Assembly (NCBI RefSeq): GCF_000237925.1
Contig: NC_031498.1
Coordinates: forward strand, 31,934,552 to 31,998,551
Direction of reading: 5' to 3'
Origin: Schistosoma mansoni
Taxonomy: Eukaryota; Platyhelminthes; Trematoda; Strigeidida; Schistosomatidae
DNA: 64,000 nt
How positions within the stretch are numbered: position 1 is the stretch's first letter; the number at the start of each line of letters is the position of its first letter. A model generated the notes under the pieces. It searched no databases, was not told the origin of the DNA, and saw only the letters and a program-made list of their open reading frames with translations. Position numbers and translations under genes: made by a program. This document shows positions 21,471 through 32,845 of this stretch, one piece after another.

Positions 21471-21799
21471 ACTTAAACTATGAAAATTCTACAGTCTCTA
21501 GAGATCTTCCATACTAATCTATTGAATTCTTTACAATACAATCCTGTATATACTACTCTAACTTCTGTGATACACTGTATGGTGACATGTGGTAATAAAT
21601 GAAGTATTCCACATTCAAGCATTGAGATAACAACATTCTTAAATGTGAAGAAGTTACACTATTACATTTCCAGTACTTCTAATTATAGATTGGAATTCTC
21701 ATCCGTTTACGATCACTACAACTGATGGTGAGTATGACGTAAATGAGAAGCCAGGTGAGGCAAAACTACAGTACTTTGATAAAATATGAAAACCATGCT

Positions 21800-21995
21800 T
21801 GAACAGCTTCCTTCAGTCTTCCTTTATATACTTCATGATTCTTTCAATTCTGTTGTTATCACAATTACTCACTGTTTCCCGTCCTGTTCTCTTTAGTTCA
21901 ATCTTCTCAATCTTCTTCTGGCAAGGATTCCACATTCTCTTCTGTTACACATTACTTATATCTGTCAACATAAGTAGCACTCACCACAAGTATTA
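21800..21995 (+). repeat. Family C2 repeat, diverged
   Basis: C2 form of family C: ttctcaatcttcttctggca, then cattacttatatctgtcaac and ataagtagcactcac. C2 has tgtcgacat in place of the C palindrome centre. Confidence 0.65.
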
Positions 21996-22180
21996 TCTGT
22001 CTTATTAGTGAAGTCAATCCTCTTTGACGAAAGCGATATCATTTAGTACATAGAATAATTTATTTCAATTTACATGAACGGTATTAAACTGACATATTTT
22101 TTCTTTATATACGAATTTGATGTTTTCAATGTTTCAATTCAAAGCTATTCTATGGCTCTTAACGATATTGTATACTGATT

Positions 22181-22614
22181 ATCCTCACTTTGTGTGAAAC
22201 ATGGCACAAATCCATGAAGTCACTGACAAGTGGACTGAGCCATTTTGGTAAGTGTAGACTACCTGGTTGGGATTCGCGAGATGATACCAATCGATGGTTA
22301 GAGAACTTGAATGACATGGCTCAAAATCGTTTGCAATGGCGAAGGTGCATCCACTCTTTGTGTTCTCCCAAATTCTAACCTTTTGAATTCTTCATGTCCC
22401 TATCCTTTTTCTCTTCCCAAATTTATTTCACTGTATTATACTCCTTCAATAACATCTTCAAACCCTAATCTTTCACATAATGCTTATACTCTTACCAGTT
22501 TTACCACTATGGGATTTGAATCGGTAACTGGATCACTGTGCTAATGTGTCATGGCAACTCGAACTGATGTACGTACGTACGAAGTTCTACGTTGTAACTG
22601 ACCGACTGACTGAC
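22181..22614 (+). mobile_element. RTE-2, 3' end
   Basis: Encodes the last ~60 residues of the RTE-2 protein (SLTSGLSHFGKCRLPGW, WLENLNDMAQN, RCIHSLCS), stop at 22376-22378, then about 230 bp of 3' UTR ending ctgaccgactgactgac. Upstream sequence is unrelated, so it is strongly 5'-truncated. Confidence 0.88.
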
Positions 22615-23607
22615 GTTTCTACCAATAGTATTCAGCAATAAAGATGACAAATTGAAGATAGAAGCAAGAAAATAAACATTCAGTTATGAGGTAAATAAAC
22701 AAGTGTATATTTCTATCAAGTCATTATTGGAAAAGGTTAAATGTATTACTAAGAAATTAGTCACAAAGTTGAGCTGTAATTATGTTTTCTATACTTTAGT
22801 GATTCAATCCAATAACCGTCACAATTATACATTAACTCCACTCTGGAGTGCCGCATAGGGTAACTGACACTTCCCAGTTGACCATATCATAGAAGGACTT
22901 TCTTGTTAAGGGATCAGAAAGGGATACTTAGTTAATATTATTGAATCAAGGGATAACTGTTGATAGTTAATCACACGCAGCCCGTTTACGAGTAGTTCTG
23001 AATGTATTAGCTGTAGCGTTTGTATGAACTGATGATTCCTTTGTACTTAATGACTGCTTGATTTCGAATTCCAAATACAAAACATTCTTTCGTGCTCATC
23101 TAATACTTCTTTGTTAAATTGTGTTATTCCTGGGATTTCTAGTTTGTACTATAATTCAAATGCTCTTAATTATCACATTTAACGTCTTAGCACCAGGGAC
23201 AGAAATCTGTGGGGTAAGATGTGATGTATTAATGTTAGGCTTAATATTTTCTAGTTCCCCCTTCCGTTGTATCAAGTCAGCATCAATGAATATCCTAATA
23301 GTTTGAAGGAAATATCTTCCTTGAGTCACACGCCTATAGAGTCAGTAGTACTACTTCATCTGTTAAACTTAAGTTTGCTGTCTTTTATCTTATTGCTCTT
23401 CGTCTAACTTGTTTAGTATGGTAGGGCCTACAGGAAAGAGTGTTCTGGTCATTATGGCTTGATTGGGTCATTACGGTACAGATGCTCAGCTATCAAGTCG
23501 AGGTAACAGCTACAGTCATGAAGTATATTCTGTGAGTGTGATGTGAATGAATTTTGTGAAGTTACGTTCTCCGAAGCAAAACATTTTATTATAAAGCATT
23601 AATCGTA
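22615..23607. other. Unassigned stretch
   Basis: Almost 1 kb without recognisable genes or window repeats. Short frames lack domains. Confidence 0.5.
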
Positions 23608-23793
23608 TTCTGAAGGTAGACAGAAAAGAGGAAGGGCGAAGAGCACACTACGTCGGGAATTGGAAGCAGACATCAAAAGGATGAATAGCAACTGCAAAAA
23701 ACTGGAAAGGATTGCCCAGGATAGGGTTGGACGGAGAATGCTAGTGGTCAGCCTATGCTCCTCAACGAGGGGTAACAAACGTAAGTAGTAGTG
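23608..23793 (+). mobile_element. RTE-1, strongly 5'-truncated
   Basis: Short 3' end: a frame for [18 protein letters not shown], then [20 protein letters not shown] and gtaagtagtag. It belongs to the subfamily with cctatgctcctcaacgaggg (Ser-Ser-Thr ending) and not the cattgggag form. Confidence 0.85.
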
Positions 23794-24090
23794 TAATGAA
23801 CACAACATGACAGGAGACAATCGAATACATTTAGACACACATTACAGACTATCTCACTAAATTCTGATAAACGTACAGTAAACAGTTAATTTGCAAATTA
23901 ATAATCAATTGTCTCAATCTTCACTGTTCCTTCTGTAAATATCAGTCCATCTTCTCTAATTTCATTGTTCATGCATTTTCATACCAATTGCGCTTCATTC
24001 TTGTTCTTTCCTTATCGGTCTTCTGCCAAAATACATTCTATGTCTAACCATCACCATATACTACTTATATGGATATAAGTAGACCACACT
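23794..24090 (+). repeat. Family C repeat, near full length
   Basis: About 300 bp: acattacagactatctcact, caattgtctcaatcttcact, aaatatcagtccatcttc, cttatcggtcttctgccaaa, then the palindromic end ctacttatatggatataag. It abuts an RTE-1 tail on its left. No coding potential. Nature unknown (possible MITE or retroposon). Confidence 0.85.
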
Positions 24091-24194
24091 ACAGTAGTAG
24101 TCTTAATATTGGATTAAATAAAACTAAACAAAACTAATCTGATTCAAATACTAAGTATCATAAACTATAACAACTATAACCACAACATACTCAT

Positions 24195-24615
24195 ATTATA
24201 GTGAACAGACTATCTCACTAAAATCTGACAACTATACAGTTAACTTGCAAACTATCAATCAATTGTCTCAATCTTGACTGTTCCCTCTCTAAATATCTGT
24301 CCATAGTCTTCGATCTTCTACTGAAATATATTCAATGCTTGACCATCATTATATATACTACTTATATGGATATAAGTAACCCACATCACACTTGTCGCGT
24401 CTTTAAAGCAATCGTTCTTGTGGTGGTTCTACTCTCTGTGCAACTTTCTTCTTTTACTGCAGTCTGTGCCATGCTCTCAGTCAGAATAAAGAGTCTGCGA
24501 CTTGTTGACCTACATAGCTCCGTCGACCTCCTTATCGATCTTCTACTGAAATACACTCAATATTTGACCATCATTACACATATACTACTTATATAGATAT
24601 AAGTAACCCACATCA
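24195..24615 (+). repeat. Two further family C copies in tandem
   Basis: A C copy from 24195 to about 24390 ends in ctacttatatggatataag. A partial copy from about 24395 to 24615 lacks the central caattgtctc block but ends in the same palindrome (ctacttatatagatataag). With 23794-24090, three C ends lie in direct orientation. Confidence 0.8.
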
Positions 24616-24728
24616 CAATATGATAATTAAATCGATAATCTATAATCATATTGATTTAATTCTTAAAGAAAACTTTAGCTTCATATCATAATAGAATATT
24701 TTTTCAAAACAAAAACAAATACCATAAC

Positions 24729-24988
24729 TAAACTTAAATATTCTAAAGTGCTAGTTTTTTCTATTTTTTTTATTTTTTTCTATTTTTTTTGTTTTTTTCG
24801 CTTTTGTTACTAAGACGGATACAATCACGTGTTATTGATTTTACAAAATGTAATTTTGTTACTTCTTCAATGTATACAACAATAATACCACTAATAATAG
24901 TAATAGTAATAATGATTGAATAATAAAAAAACAAAATATAGTAGTCATGGTAACAATAGTAATGATAATAATAATAATGTACTAAATT
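24729..24988. repeat. Long direct repeat, left copy (apparent TSD of RTE-1)
   Basis: 260 bp from taaacttaaatattctaaag to gtactaaatt, repeated at 25270-25509 (240 bp). About five substitutions and poly-T length changes separate the copies. It stops exactly where the RTE-1 insert starts. Confidence 0.9.
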
Positions 24989-25269
24989 CCAGAGGAGGAA
25001 GAAATCAGGAAGAAGCGCTGGAAGTGGATTGGGCACACTTTAAGGAAATCGCCCAATTGTGTCATAAGACAAGCACTCACATGGAATCCTGAAGGTCAAA
25101 GGAGAAGAGGAAGATCAAAGAACACACTACGCCGAGAAATAGAGACAGACATGAGAAGAACGAATAAAAACTGGATGGAGCTAGAAAAGAACGCCCATGA
25201 CAGAGTGGGTTGGAGAATGCTGGTCGGCAGCTTATGCTCCATTGGGAGTAACAGGCGTAAGTAAGTAAG
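24989..25269 (+). mobile_element. RTE-1, 5'-truncated, between long direct repeats
   Basis: 281-bp 3' end starting ccagaggaggaagaaatcag, with an open frame for [18 protein letters not shown] and the following family blocks, ending gtaagtaagtaag. The flanking direct repeats abut both ends precisely, the geometry of a target-site duplication but about 20 times longer than for other RTE-1 copies here. Confidence 0.9.
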
Positions 25270-25509
25270 TAAACTTAAATATTCTAAAGTGCTAGTTCTT
25301 TTTTTTTATTTTTTTTTTTTTTGTTTTTGTTACTAAGACGGGTACAATCACGTGTTATCGGTTTTACAAAATGTAATTTTTTTACTTCTTCAATGTATAC
25401 AACAATAATACTACTAATAATAGTAATAGTAATAATGATTGAATAATAAAAAAAACAAAATACAGTAGTCATGGTAACAATAGTAATAATAATAATAATG
25501 TACTAAATT
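25270..25509. repeat. Long direct repeat, right copy
   Basis: Second copy of 24729-24988, starting at the last base of the RTE tail and ending gtactaaatt. It lies just downstream of the tubulin 1 stop codon, so this repeat is probably derived from that gene's 3' flank. Confidence 0.9.
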
Positions 25510-25567
25510 AGATTTGAGCAACAAAACAAAACTCAAAGTTAACTTCTTCAATGAATCGATATTTTTT

Positions 25568-26972
25568 TCAAAATTCTTGTTCTTCATCATCTTCATCTAA
25601 CATAATTGTATCACATCCAACTTCAGCATAATCTTTTTCTAATGCAGCAGTATCTTCACGTGCTTCAGTAAATTCACCTTCTTCCATACCTTCACCAACA
25701 TACCAATGTACAAATGCACGTTTAGCATACATTAAATCAAATTTACGATCTAAACGTGCCCATGCTTCAGCAATTGCTGTTGTATTACTTAACATACATA
25801 CAGCACGTTGAACTTTAGCTAAATCACCACCAGGTACAGCTGTTGGTGGTTGATAATTAATACCAACCTTGAAACCTGTTGGACACCAATCAACAAATTG
25901 TATCGTTTTTTTAGTTTTAATATTTGCTATAGCAGCATTAACATCCTTGGGGACAACATCACCACGATATAATAAACAACATGCCATATATTTACCAGTT
26001 CTAGGATCACATTTAACCATTTGATTACCAGTTTCAAAACATGAATTTGTAATTTCAGCAACACTCAACTGTTCATGAAATGCTTTCTCAGCGGATATAA
26101 TTGGTGCATATGTAGCAAGAGGAAAATGTATACGAGGATATGGTACTAAATTGGTTTGAAATTCCGTCAAATCCACATTTAATGCACCATCAAAACGTAA
26201 TGATGCTGTAATAGAACTAACTATTTGTGCTATTAATCGATTTAAATTAGTATATGTAGGATGTCCAATACCTAAATTCTTTCGACATATATCATAAATA
26301 GCTTCATTGTCAACCATAAAAGCACAATCTGAATGTTCTAATGTTGTATGTGTTGTTAATATAGAATTATATGGTTCAACTATAGCTGTTGCAATTTGTG
26401 GTGCTGGATAAATAGCAAATTCTAATTTAGAACGTTTACCATATTCAACACTTAAACGTTCCATTAGTAATGATGTAAATCCAGAACCGGTACCACCACC
26501 AAATGAATGAAAGATCAGGAATCCCTGAAGTCCACTACATTGATCCGCTGATTTACGTACACGTTCTAATACTAAATCAATAATTTCTTTACCAACTGTA
26601 TAATGACCGCGAGCGTAGTTATTAGCAGCATCCTCTTTACCAGTAATTAATTGTTCTGGATGAAATAATTGTTTATATGTTCCACATCGTACTTCATCTA
26701 CAACATTTGGTTCTAAGTCGACGAATATCGCTCGAGGTACATGTTTTCCAGATGTCATTTCAGTAAAAAATGTATTAAATGCACCATCAATTTTTTCCTT
26801 TGTTTCATTAGTTGCCATATGACCATTTGGTTGTATACCATGTTCAAGACAATATAATTCCCAACATGCATTACCCATTTGTACACCAGCTTGACCAATA
26901 TGTAAACTAATACATTCACGCTATGAATAGTATAAACATTGATACATTATCGTTTAAAATGTAACTTACCAT
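25568..26972 (-). CDS. Alpha-tubulin, divergent isotype (copy 1)
   Basis: Alpha-tubulin subunit of microtubules. Two exons: 26970-26972 holds only the ATG, intron 26921-26969 (donor gtaagt, acceptor atag), then 25568-26920, giving 451 aa, the normal family length. The protein begins [20 protein letters not shown]; the MREC start is the tubulin autoregulation signal. The GTP-binding loop [12 protein letters not shown] is intact, as is the [14 protein letters not shown] segment with Glu254, which drives GTP hydrolysis on the partner beta subunit. Unusual: the 37-44 loop reads ATNETKEK, with Glu at position 40 in place of the acetylated Lys40. A conserved [10 protein letters not shown] segment is [10 protein letters not shown]. 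The tail ends DEDDEEQEF, so Phe replaces the C-terminal Tyr. It lacks the second intron of copy 2 and has AT-richer codons. A functional specialised isotype (for example germline or sperm) is plausible but is inference. No stops or frameshifts. Confidence 0.95.
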
Positions 26973-27285
26973 TGTTTAATTGTAATCAGTAGTAAGTGGG
27001 ATCTAATTAGAAGTTACGTAACACACGGCGGTAATCCAAGCTTTACACTACTAACGCGATACACCTCTCTTCTTGTTTTGTTCTTGTATCATAGAGAAAC
27101 CCTTTCTTTTATATGATTTTTTGAACATTATCTTAATATGAATTGTATTGGTTATAAGAATATGTATCACTGACCTAAATACATGAATGTATACCATAGT
27201 AATAGAACAGATACCTACTATGTATATTACCACTACCTGTTTGTCATTGAAATGACTTATCATTTCAGTTCAGTTGTAGCTCTTT
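26973..27285. other. 5' flank of alpha-tubulin copy 1
   Basis: Should contain the promoter and 5' UTR on the minus strand. No clear TATA box was seen in the first 150 bp upstream of the ATG. The short open frame 27051-27263 has no domain. Confidence 0.4.
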
Positions 27286-27350
27286 CACACACACACACAT
27301 ACATGCACCACACACACATATATACATAGATACATACGCACAGTACATAT
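27286..27350. repeat. CA/CATA microsatellite
   Basis: cacacacacacacatacatg, then cacacacacatatatacata and gatacatacgcacagtac. Imperfect dinucleotide/tetranucleotide repeat. Confidence 0.9.
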
Positions 27351-27502
27351 AGTACACAAATAGCACACTTATTTATGTTGAAAGTATTCTTCAGTTCACT
27401 TCAATTATGATATATCCTTAATTATTGACTATTCTATCAATATACAAATATATACAAACATAAATATAGATAAACTTGAGATATGTGATTTTACTGATTT
27501 AT

Positions 27503-28425
27503 ATCAGAAGGGGGTTGTTGTGGATATGATAGTAAATTTATAGAGTTGAGATCATGAATCAGTTGAAGATAGACTATCATGGAAAATCTAGAAGCACTGG
27601 ATGGCCCTTTTCGTCCTAATGTGGGACTCCTCAGTGGCAGTGGGCAACCGTGATCCTGCCTCGTGAGATTTGAACCCAAGACCTATTCGTTTCGTGCGCG
27701 AGCGCTTGACCTCTAGACCACTGAGCCGTCCGGCACCCAACGGTGAGAATGTCTAACTTCAACCAATCCACGAAGTTGAGCAACCGTTCACTTTTGTCTT
27801 CAGTGAGTTACTATGTCACTACAGACCTGGTTGAACTCCACTGGTCACTGCTTCTCACTAGAACTCCAGGAAATACCTCTTGAAGTCAGTCACCGGTGAG
27901 GATTTTATAGTAATTTTAATAGTTGAGATCATGAATCGATTGAAGATAGACCACCACGGAAAACGTAGAAGAACTGGATGGCCCTGTTCTTCCTAATGTG
28001 GGACTCCTAGGTGGCAGTGCGTAACCATGATCCCGCCTCACGAGTTTTGAACACAGGACCTATTAAATTCGCGCGTGAGCACTTAAACACTAGACCACTG
28101 AGCCGGCCGGAATCCAACAGGATTAATGTCTAACTTCAACCAATCCACGAAATCGACCGACATTAACACCGCTGGATTCCGGCTCAGTGGTCTGTCGGTT
28201 AAGTTCTCTGGCGCGAGACTGATAGGTCCTGGGTTCGGATCCTGCGAGGTGGGATTGTGGATGCGCAATACTGAGGAGTCCCACAATGGGACAAAACGGC
28301 CGTCCAGTGCTTCCAGGTTTTCGATAATGGTCCAGCTTCAATTGACTCATGATCTTAACTATATAAGACATCCACCATTGTCTTCATTGAGTTACTATCT
28401 TACAAAATACCTGGTTGAACTCCAC
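27503..28425. repeat. Family B cluster with inverted copies
   Basis: Four parts: a nearly full minus B (27503-27900, tatcagaagggggttgttgt to gtcagtcaccggtgag); a second minus B (27901-28153) directly after, tandem with the first; a plus B (28154-28364) starting within the acattaacaccg block; and a minus B upstream segment (28365-28425). The plus ribozyme has CTGAGGA and paired stem I but caaaac for cgaaac. The first minus ribozyme carries the CCA insertion. The outer left edge and the end of the plus copy are inverted B 3' ends. Confidence 0.85.
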
Positions 28426-28429
28426 TGAT

Positions 28430-28660
28430 TTGTTAAGATAATGAGATGGTGGAGAAGATTTGTAGTTCAGGTGGATGATTTTGATGGAGTTTTGTTCTCT
28501 GAGCTGGATAGTTTGCTCGTGGAGCTTTCATTGTTCTTCTGAACGACATCATCAACACCAACTTCGAGTAGAAGTGAAGTGTTCAAATTTCCCCATATGT
28601 GGTTCACAGCTTGTCCTGTACACCTCGATGTTGTTTGGTTCTTCTTGACCTTAAATCTGT
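28430..28660 (+). repeat. Family F repeat
   Basis: Signature blocks gagatggtggagaagatttg, tggagttttgttctctgagc, cttctgaacgacatcatca, cttcgagtagaagtgaag, gtggttcacagcttgtcctg. Related copies lie at 36786-37100, 59601-59740 and 61610-61815. In reverse, some copies give a frame like DDVVQKDD..FTTKPS, possibly a decayed retroelement ORF. Identity unknown. Confidence 0.7.
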
Positions 28661-28975
28661 CATTGTTTGCTTGTTTGTTTCGGTTTTATCTCCCATTGGT
28701 TAAGGTAATTGATAACTTACTATGATTAGATAATATTAATGATGATTAATATATATATGATACACATAGTTAACGATTTACCTATTAGTATGGGGTTCTT
28801 GTTTTAGTATTGAGTATTTACTATACCACTCCAGTTAGTCATGTTTTTTTTTCTTTTTTGTTTAGATCAGAGATTGATATTATTTGAGCAATCAATAAAA
28901 AAACAGAAAGTACTGGACAAATTTTAGGTTCTGGTTTGGGACCCCCTAACCAAAATGCAGCAACCTGTAATGACT
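28661..28975. other. Unassigned AT-rich stretch
   Basis: Nothing recognised. Confidence 0.5.
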
Positions 28976-29425
28976 GACACTATGTTGAGCTCTCATAACT
29001 CATTCTAACTTTTGAACAAACCAATCTATCTATGCTCCTCAAACCACATTTTGATCATGTTAATTATTCACTTATCAACCATGACTGTTTATATATGAGC
29101 ATATGTATGTGTATATCTTATCCTACTGATCACATGTCCATAGTTTACTATTGTGTGACTATTAATATTGATTAAAGCTTCATTAAATTGAGTTGGTTCA
29201 CATGCCTTCTATACTGCTTGTCGCTTCGCTTCTCTCTCTTCTTTACACTTGCTTCACTTCGTTTCTTCGATCGTTTGCCTGAATCAACGATTGTATGAAA
29301 TATATGCATTCAAAATGCATCCTCGTATTGAACTTATTTAATTCTGTTATTCCCTAACGCGATTTAAGTCGATAATTTTATACGAGCATAGGCGATATGT
29401 ATATTTCAATAACAATCAGAAATGA
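28976..29425 (+). repeat. Family G repeat, possible LTR
   Basis: About 440 bp shared in reverse orientation with 34735-35170: cacttatcaaccatgactgt, gttggttcacatgcc diverged, cttcacttcgtttcttcgat, gtcgataattttatacgag and gatatgtatatttcaataac. Two copies without coding content and of similar length would fit solo LTRs, but end motifs and target duplications were not found. Confidence 0.6.
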
Positions 29426-29469
29426 TCTAACTGGATTCAGATTAAGGGCTACTAAAAACTATTCCACCG

Positions 29470-29555
29470 GGGTTGAAACCCAAGAACTTCAGGTTTTACT
29501 ATGAGTAATTAGCCTACAGACCACTAAGTTGGTACCAAGTGGTTCGCTTTTCTAA
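29470..29555 (-). repeat. tRNA-like SINE head relic
   Basis: ccggggttgaaacccaagaac, then tagcctacagaccactaagt and tggtaccaagtgg follow the order of the B head in reverse (B box, A box). A comparable relic lies at 48985-49080. Confidence 0.5.
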
Positions 29556-29679
29556 GTTCAGTCACTTCGCATTGTCATGCATCCCTCCTTTAATCCCATT
29601 AGTGTTTAATTGCTTGGGTTTCAAAAGAGAAACTCCATCTCTCACTAATAATAATTATGTACTCATCAGTGAGTAATTT

Positions 29680-30225
29680 GGCATAGCAAGGACCGCAATT
29701 CTAAAATTGAAGAATATATGGAACTCAAAACAACTATGTGCAAATCAACATCAAAGTCACAATCTTCAATACAAACATCAAGACAGTCCTACTGTCCGGA
29801 GCTAAAACGTGGAGAACTACCACAACCATCTTCAAGAAGGTACAAGTATTTAAAAACAGTTGTCTAAGCAAAATAATCAGCATTCACTGGTCGGATACTA
29901 TCAGGAACATCCTACTGTGGGAGAGGACATACTGGCTTCTAGCTAAAGAGGAAACTAGGAAAAGACGTTGAAAGTGTATCGGACATACATTAAGAAAATC
30001 ACCAAACTGCATCACGAGGCAAGCCCTAACCTAGAATCCGGAAGGAAAGAGGAATAGAGGAAGGTCAAAGAACACATTACGCTGGGAGATTGAAGCAGAT
30101 ATAAAAAGGATGAATAACTGCTGGAAAGAACTGGAAAGGGTTGTTGAGTACAGGATTGGATGGAGAACGCTGGTGTGCGGCCTATGCTACTTCACGAGGG
30201 GTAACAGGCGTAAGTATGTAAGTAA
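29680..30225 (+). mobile_element. RTE-1, 5'-truncated, with TSD
   Basis: Frames for QINIKVTIFNTNIKTVLL, KTWRTTTTIFKKVQVF and LSKIISIHWSDTIRNI, then a degraded remainder ending gtaagtatgtaagtaa. An 11-bp duplication GTGAGTAATTT lies at 29669-29679 and 30226-30236. Confidence 0.9.
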
Positions 30226-30236
30226 GTGAGTAATTT

Positions 30237-30765
30237 CGTGGCTTAATCATCAGAATTTCGATTAGAAGAAACTATAAAATTCAGCAATCGACAAAAACTT
30301 CATTTGCTAATAATACTCCGTTATTTTAAATACATGACCTGTCCAACTAATGCATGGATTGTGCAACATTTAGATGTTGAGCGCTGCTTTATAGAGATGA
30401 CACATTGAAAAAAACCAGTACTTTCAAATGAATCAACAGCTTTAGTAAAAAGCCTGAAAAATACAAAGATGATAAAAGGTGATAGTAACTGATGGCCTCC
30501 TGTACTGACAAAGATGTTAGATGAATATGGTAATTTGTACTTTCCGATAGCCAATTCACTGTCCGGATGTTTAGTAATCAACTGAATTTAACTAAATCAT
30601 TTTTATATACATTTCTAGAACATTTAAGGCTGAGAAATGTGTTTGATGAGGAGACAGCTGAAGACATTTGGTTTATATCAATTCCAGGGTTGTTTTGAAG
30701 GTTGAAAGTAGAGATGGAACATTGTGTATTGTCATAAACAGAAGTCATTTTAAAGATAACAGTGC
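30237..30765. other. Unassigned stretch
   Basis: Short minus-strand frames here (for example 30321-30581) show no domain. Confidence 0.5.
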
Positions 30766-31070
30766 TTATATTGTAGTGTGGTCTACTTATATCCATATAA
30801 GTAGTATATGGTGATGATCTAACATAGAATGTATTTTGGCAGAAGACCGATAAGGAAAGAACGGGAACGAAGCGTAGTCGATATGAAAATGCATGAACAA
30901 TGAAACCAGAGAAGATGAACTGATATTTACAGAAGGAACAGTGAAGATTGAGACAATTGATTATTAATTTGCAAATTAACTGTTTACTGTATGGTTATCA
31001 GAATTTACTGAGATAGTCTGTAATTTGTGCTTCAATCGTCTCCAACCGGTGTTCTGTTCACCACAGTATG
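30766..31070 (-). repeat. Family C repeat, full length
   Basis: Reverse copy of about 300 bp: gtggtctacttatatccata at the left, then gaagaccgataaggaaagaa, gaacagtgaagattgagaca, tgagatagtctgtaattt and gtgttctgttcaccac at the right. Confidence 0.88.
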
Positions 31071-31282
31071 AATTCGTTTAGAGACTATATATCTTATTAT
31101 GAAGACATTTCAACGATACAAACGTATATACAGTTGATTTCACATATGACACTTTATAATAAAACAGACGCGTGTTACGTTATGAAATAGTTATTATTAA
31201 CAATTAAACGTTTCCAATTATTGAATACAAAAGTCGATCATCAGCTTAGTCCTTGAACGTCTGGTCAACTCTAGATACAAGT

Positions 31283-31400
31283 TCACTTACATCCGTTACC
31301 CCTCGTTGAGGAGAACAGGCCGACCACCAGCATTCTCCATCCAAGCATGTCCTGGGCAATCCTTTCCAGTTGCTATTCATCCTTTCCGTATCATTTAGCT
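31283..31400 (-). mobile_element. RTE-1 fragment, degenerate
   Basis: acttacatccgttacccctc and gcattctccatccaagcatg match the final ~110 bp of RTE-1. The tail is nearly lost. Confidence 0.75.
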
Positions 31401-31644
31401 CCAAAATAATGAACCATCGAGTTCTACACAGACTATGGGGATTTCTCATTGTGCTAATGTAAAGATCTCTAGAAGTAAGAGAAACACAAATCTCCAATGT
31501 TTTCTTAATTTTGAATAATTCTCTGACTGATATCAATCATCTTTAAAATCTATCTTTAAACAATCTTACTACTAACAATTCTCTAATAGTTCAAGATGTA
31601 ACATTAATTTTGTTGAAATGTATAGTGCAATGATGTGAAGTTAT

Positions 31645-32150
31645 ATTCACTTGTTATTGTTTACTTGTATCTTCCCATTGTTATTTTGGACTGCAATTGA
31701 TCAGTCTTATGTTGGCATATATGCATCGTGTGAGGACTGCCTCGATATTGTCTAAAGTCATAAGGTTTATAGGCAAAGATGGATGGTCGCTAGCAGCGGA
31801 GCCCAAATTTGCTTATAAATTTTGTGGCTTCAGGCATTATCGAGGCAGTCCTCACAGTCTACACATATGCCAACATGAGACTGATCAATTACAGTCCAAA
31901 ACAACAATAGGAAGATACAAGTAAACAATAGCAGGTGAATATAACTTCACCCCATTGCAAAAGCAGGCGGCTATCAGGACTCATTAGCTAATTGGGTAAT
32001 GTGAGGGCTTTTGAAGCAAACGGCGCTGGGTTCGAGTCCCAGAGTGAACATCAACTCTGAGATGCAGGTACATCCAGCTGACCAGTCCCAAATAGGACGA
32101 AACGCGCTTCCTGGATTCCACTGCTAGCCGCTATCCATCTTTGCTTATAA
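31645..32150. repeat. Family A fold-back composite
   Basis: Minus A tail (31645-31808, up to gctagcagcgg) joins a longer plus A (31809-32150: gcttataaattttgtggctt, gagactgatcaattacagtc, A and B boxes, ribozyme, gctagccgctatccatcttt). The plus ribozyme is broken at two conserved places: CTGACCA for CTGACGA and TTC for the GTC cleavage triplet. The tRNA-like B box gggttcgagtccc is perfect. Confidence 0.85.
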
Positions 32151-32845
32151 AACATGGTTAGGGTGAGTTTGTTAGACACTAGTTACATTCATTAAAACAT
32201 TTTTGTAAATTACTTAAAATTAAAGATAGTAAAACAACAGTTGTCACTGAGATCGGTTAACTATAACATTATATTATCAGTTATGTAACTGTTGTATATC
32301 GGCTTAAAACTTTAAACTACATCGTTCTCACATTCTTGTTGCCAATCCGACTTCTCTTGTTTTTTCCGTCTCTTCCACTCATTTTCTTCTTCTGTTAGTA
32401 AGAACTCTACTTCCAATACCCGATACGTACTTGTTAACATGACAACATATTTGTGTTCTAGTTAGGCCAGTCACGCGTTCTCGATCCGAGTTGTATTGAA
32501 TTCTTGTAGAACAGATACTGGGAAGATATCTAGTTTAGATATTCGTTTAACGTGAATTAGTGTTCCGTTTGTGTAAGGGGGAAAATCAAGCGTCATTACA
32601 GTACCACTTAGACCTGCTCGTATAAATAGCACACACCACAATACTACATTATATATGAAGAAGTCAAACCAATGACAAAAACCCCTTCTAAAAATAATTA
32701 TCCTTTCTAAAATCTCCTGGAAAGAAACATATTTTTCAACAAGGAAGTCTACATTTCCCTGAGATTTTTTTAACAAAATTTATTATTTGACAAAATCCAG
32801 TAAATGAAGTTAAAGTTCATCAAAAATAAAGAAATGGAAACCACT
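32151..32845. other. Unassigned stretch
   Basis: A 101-codon minus-strand frame (32471-32776) has no recognisable motif and no supporting context; I do not call it a gene. Confidence 0.45.

Noticed and set aside
32471-32776. 101-codon minus-strand frame
   Set aside because: No homologous motif, no codon bias and no neighbour support; length is within chance for this composition.
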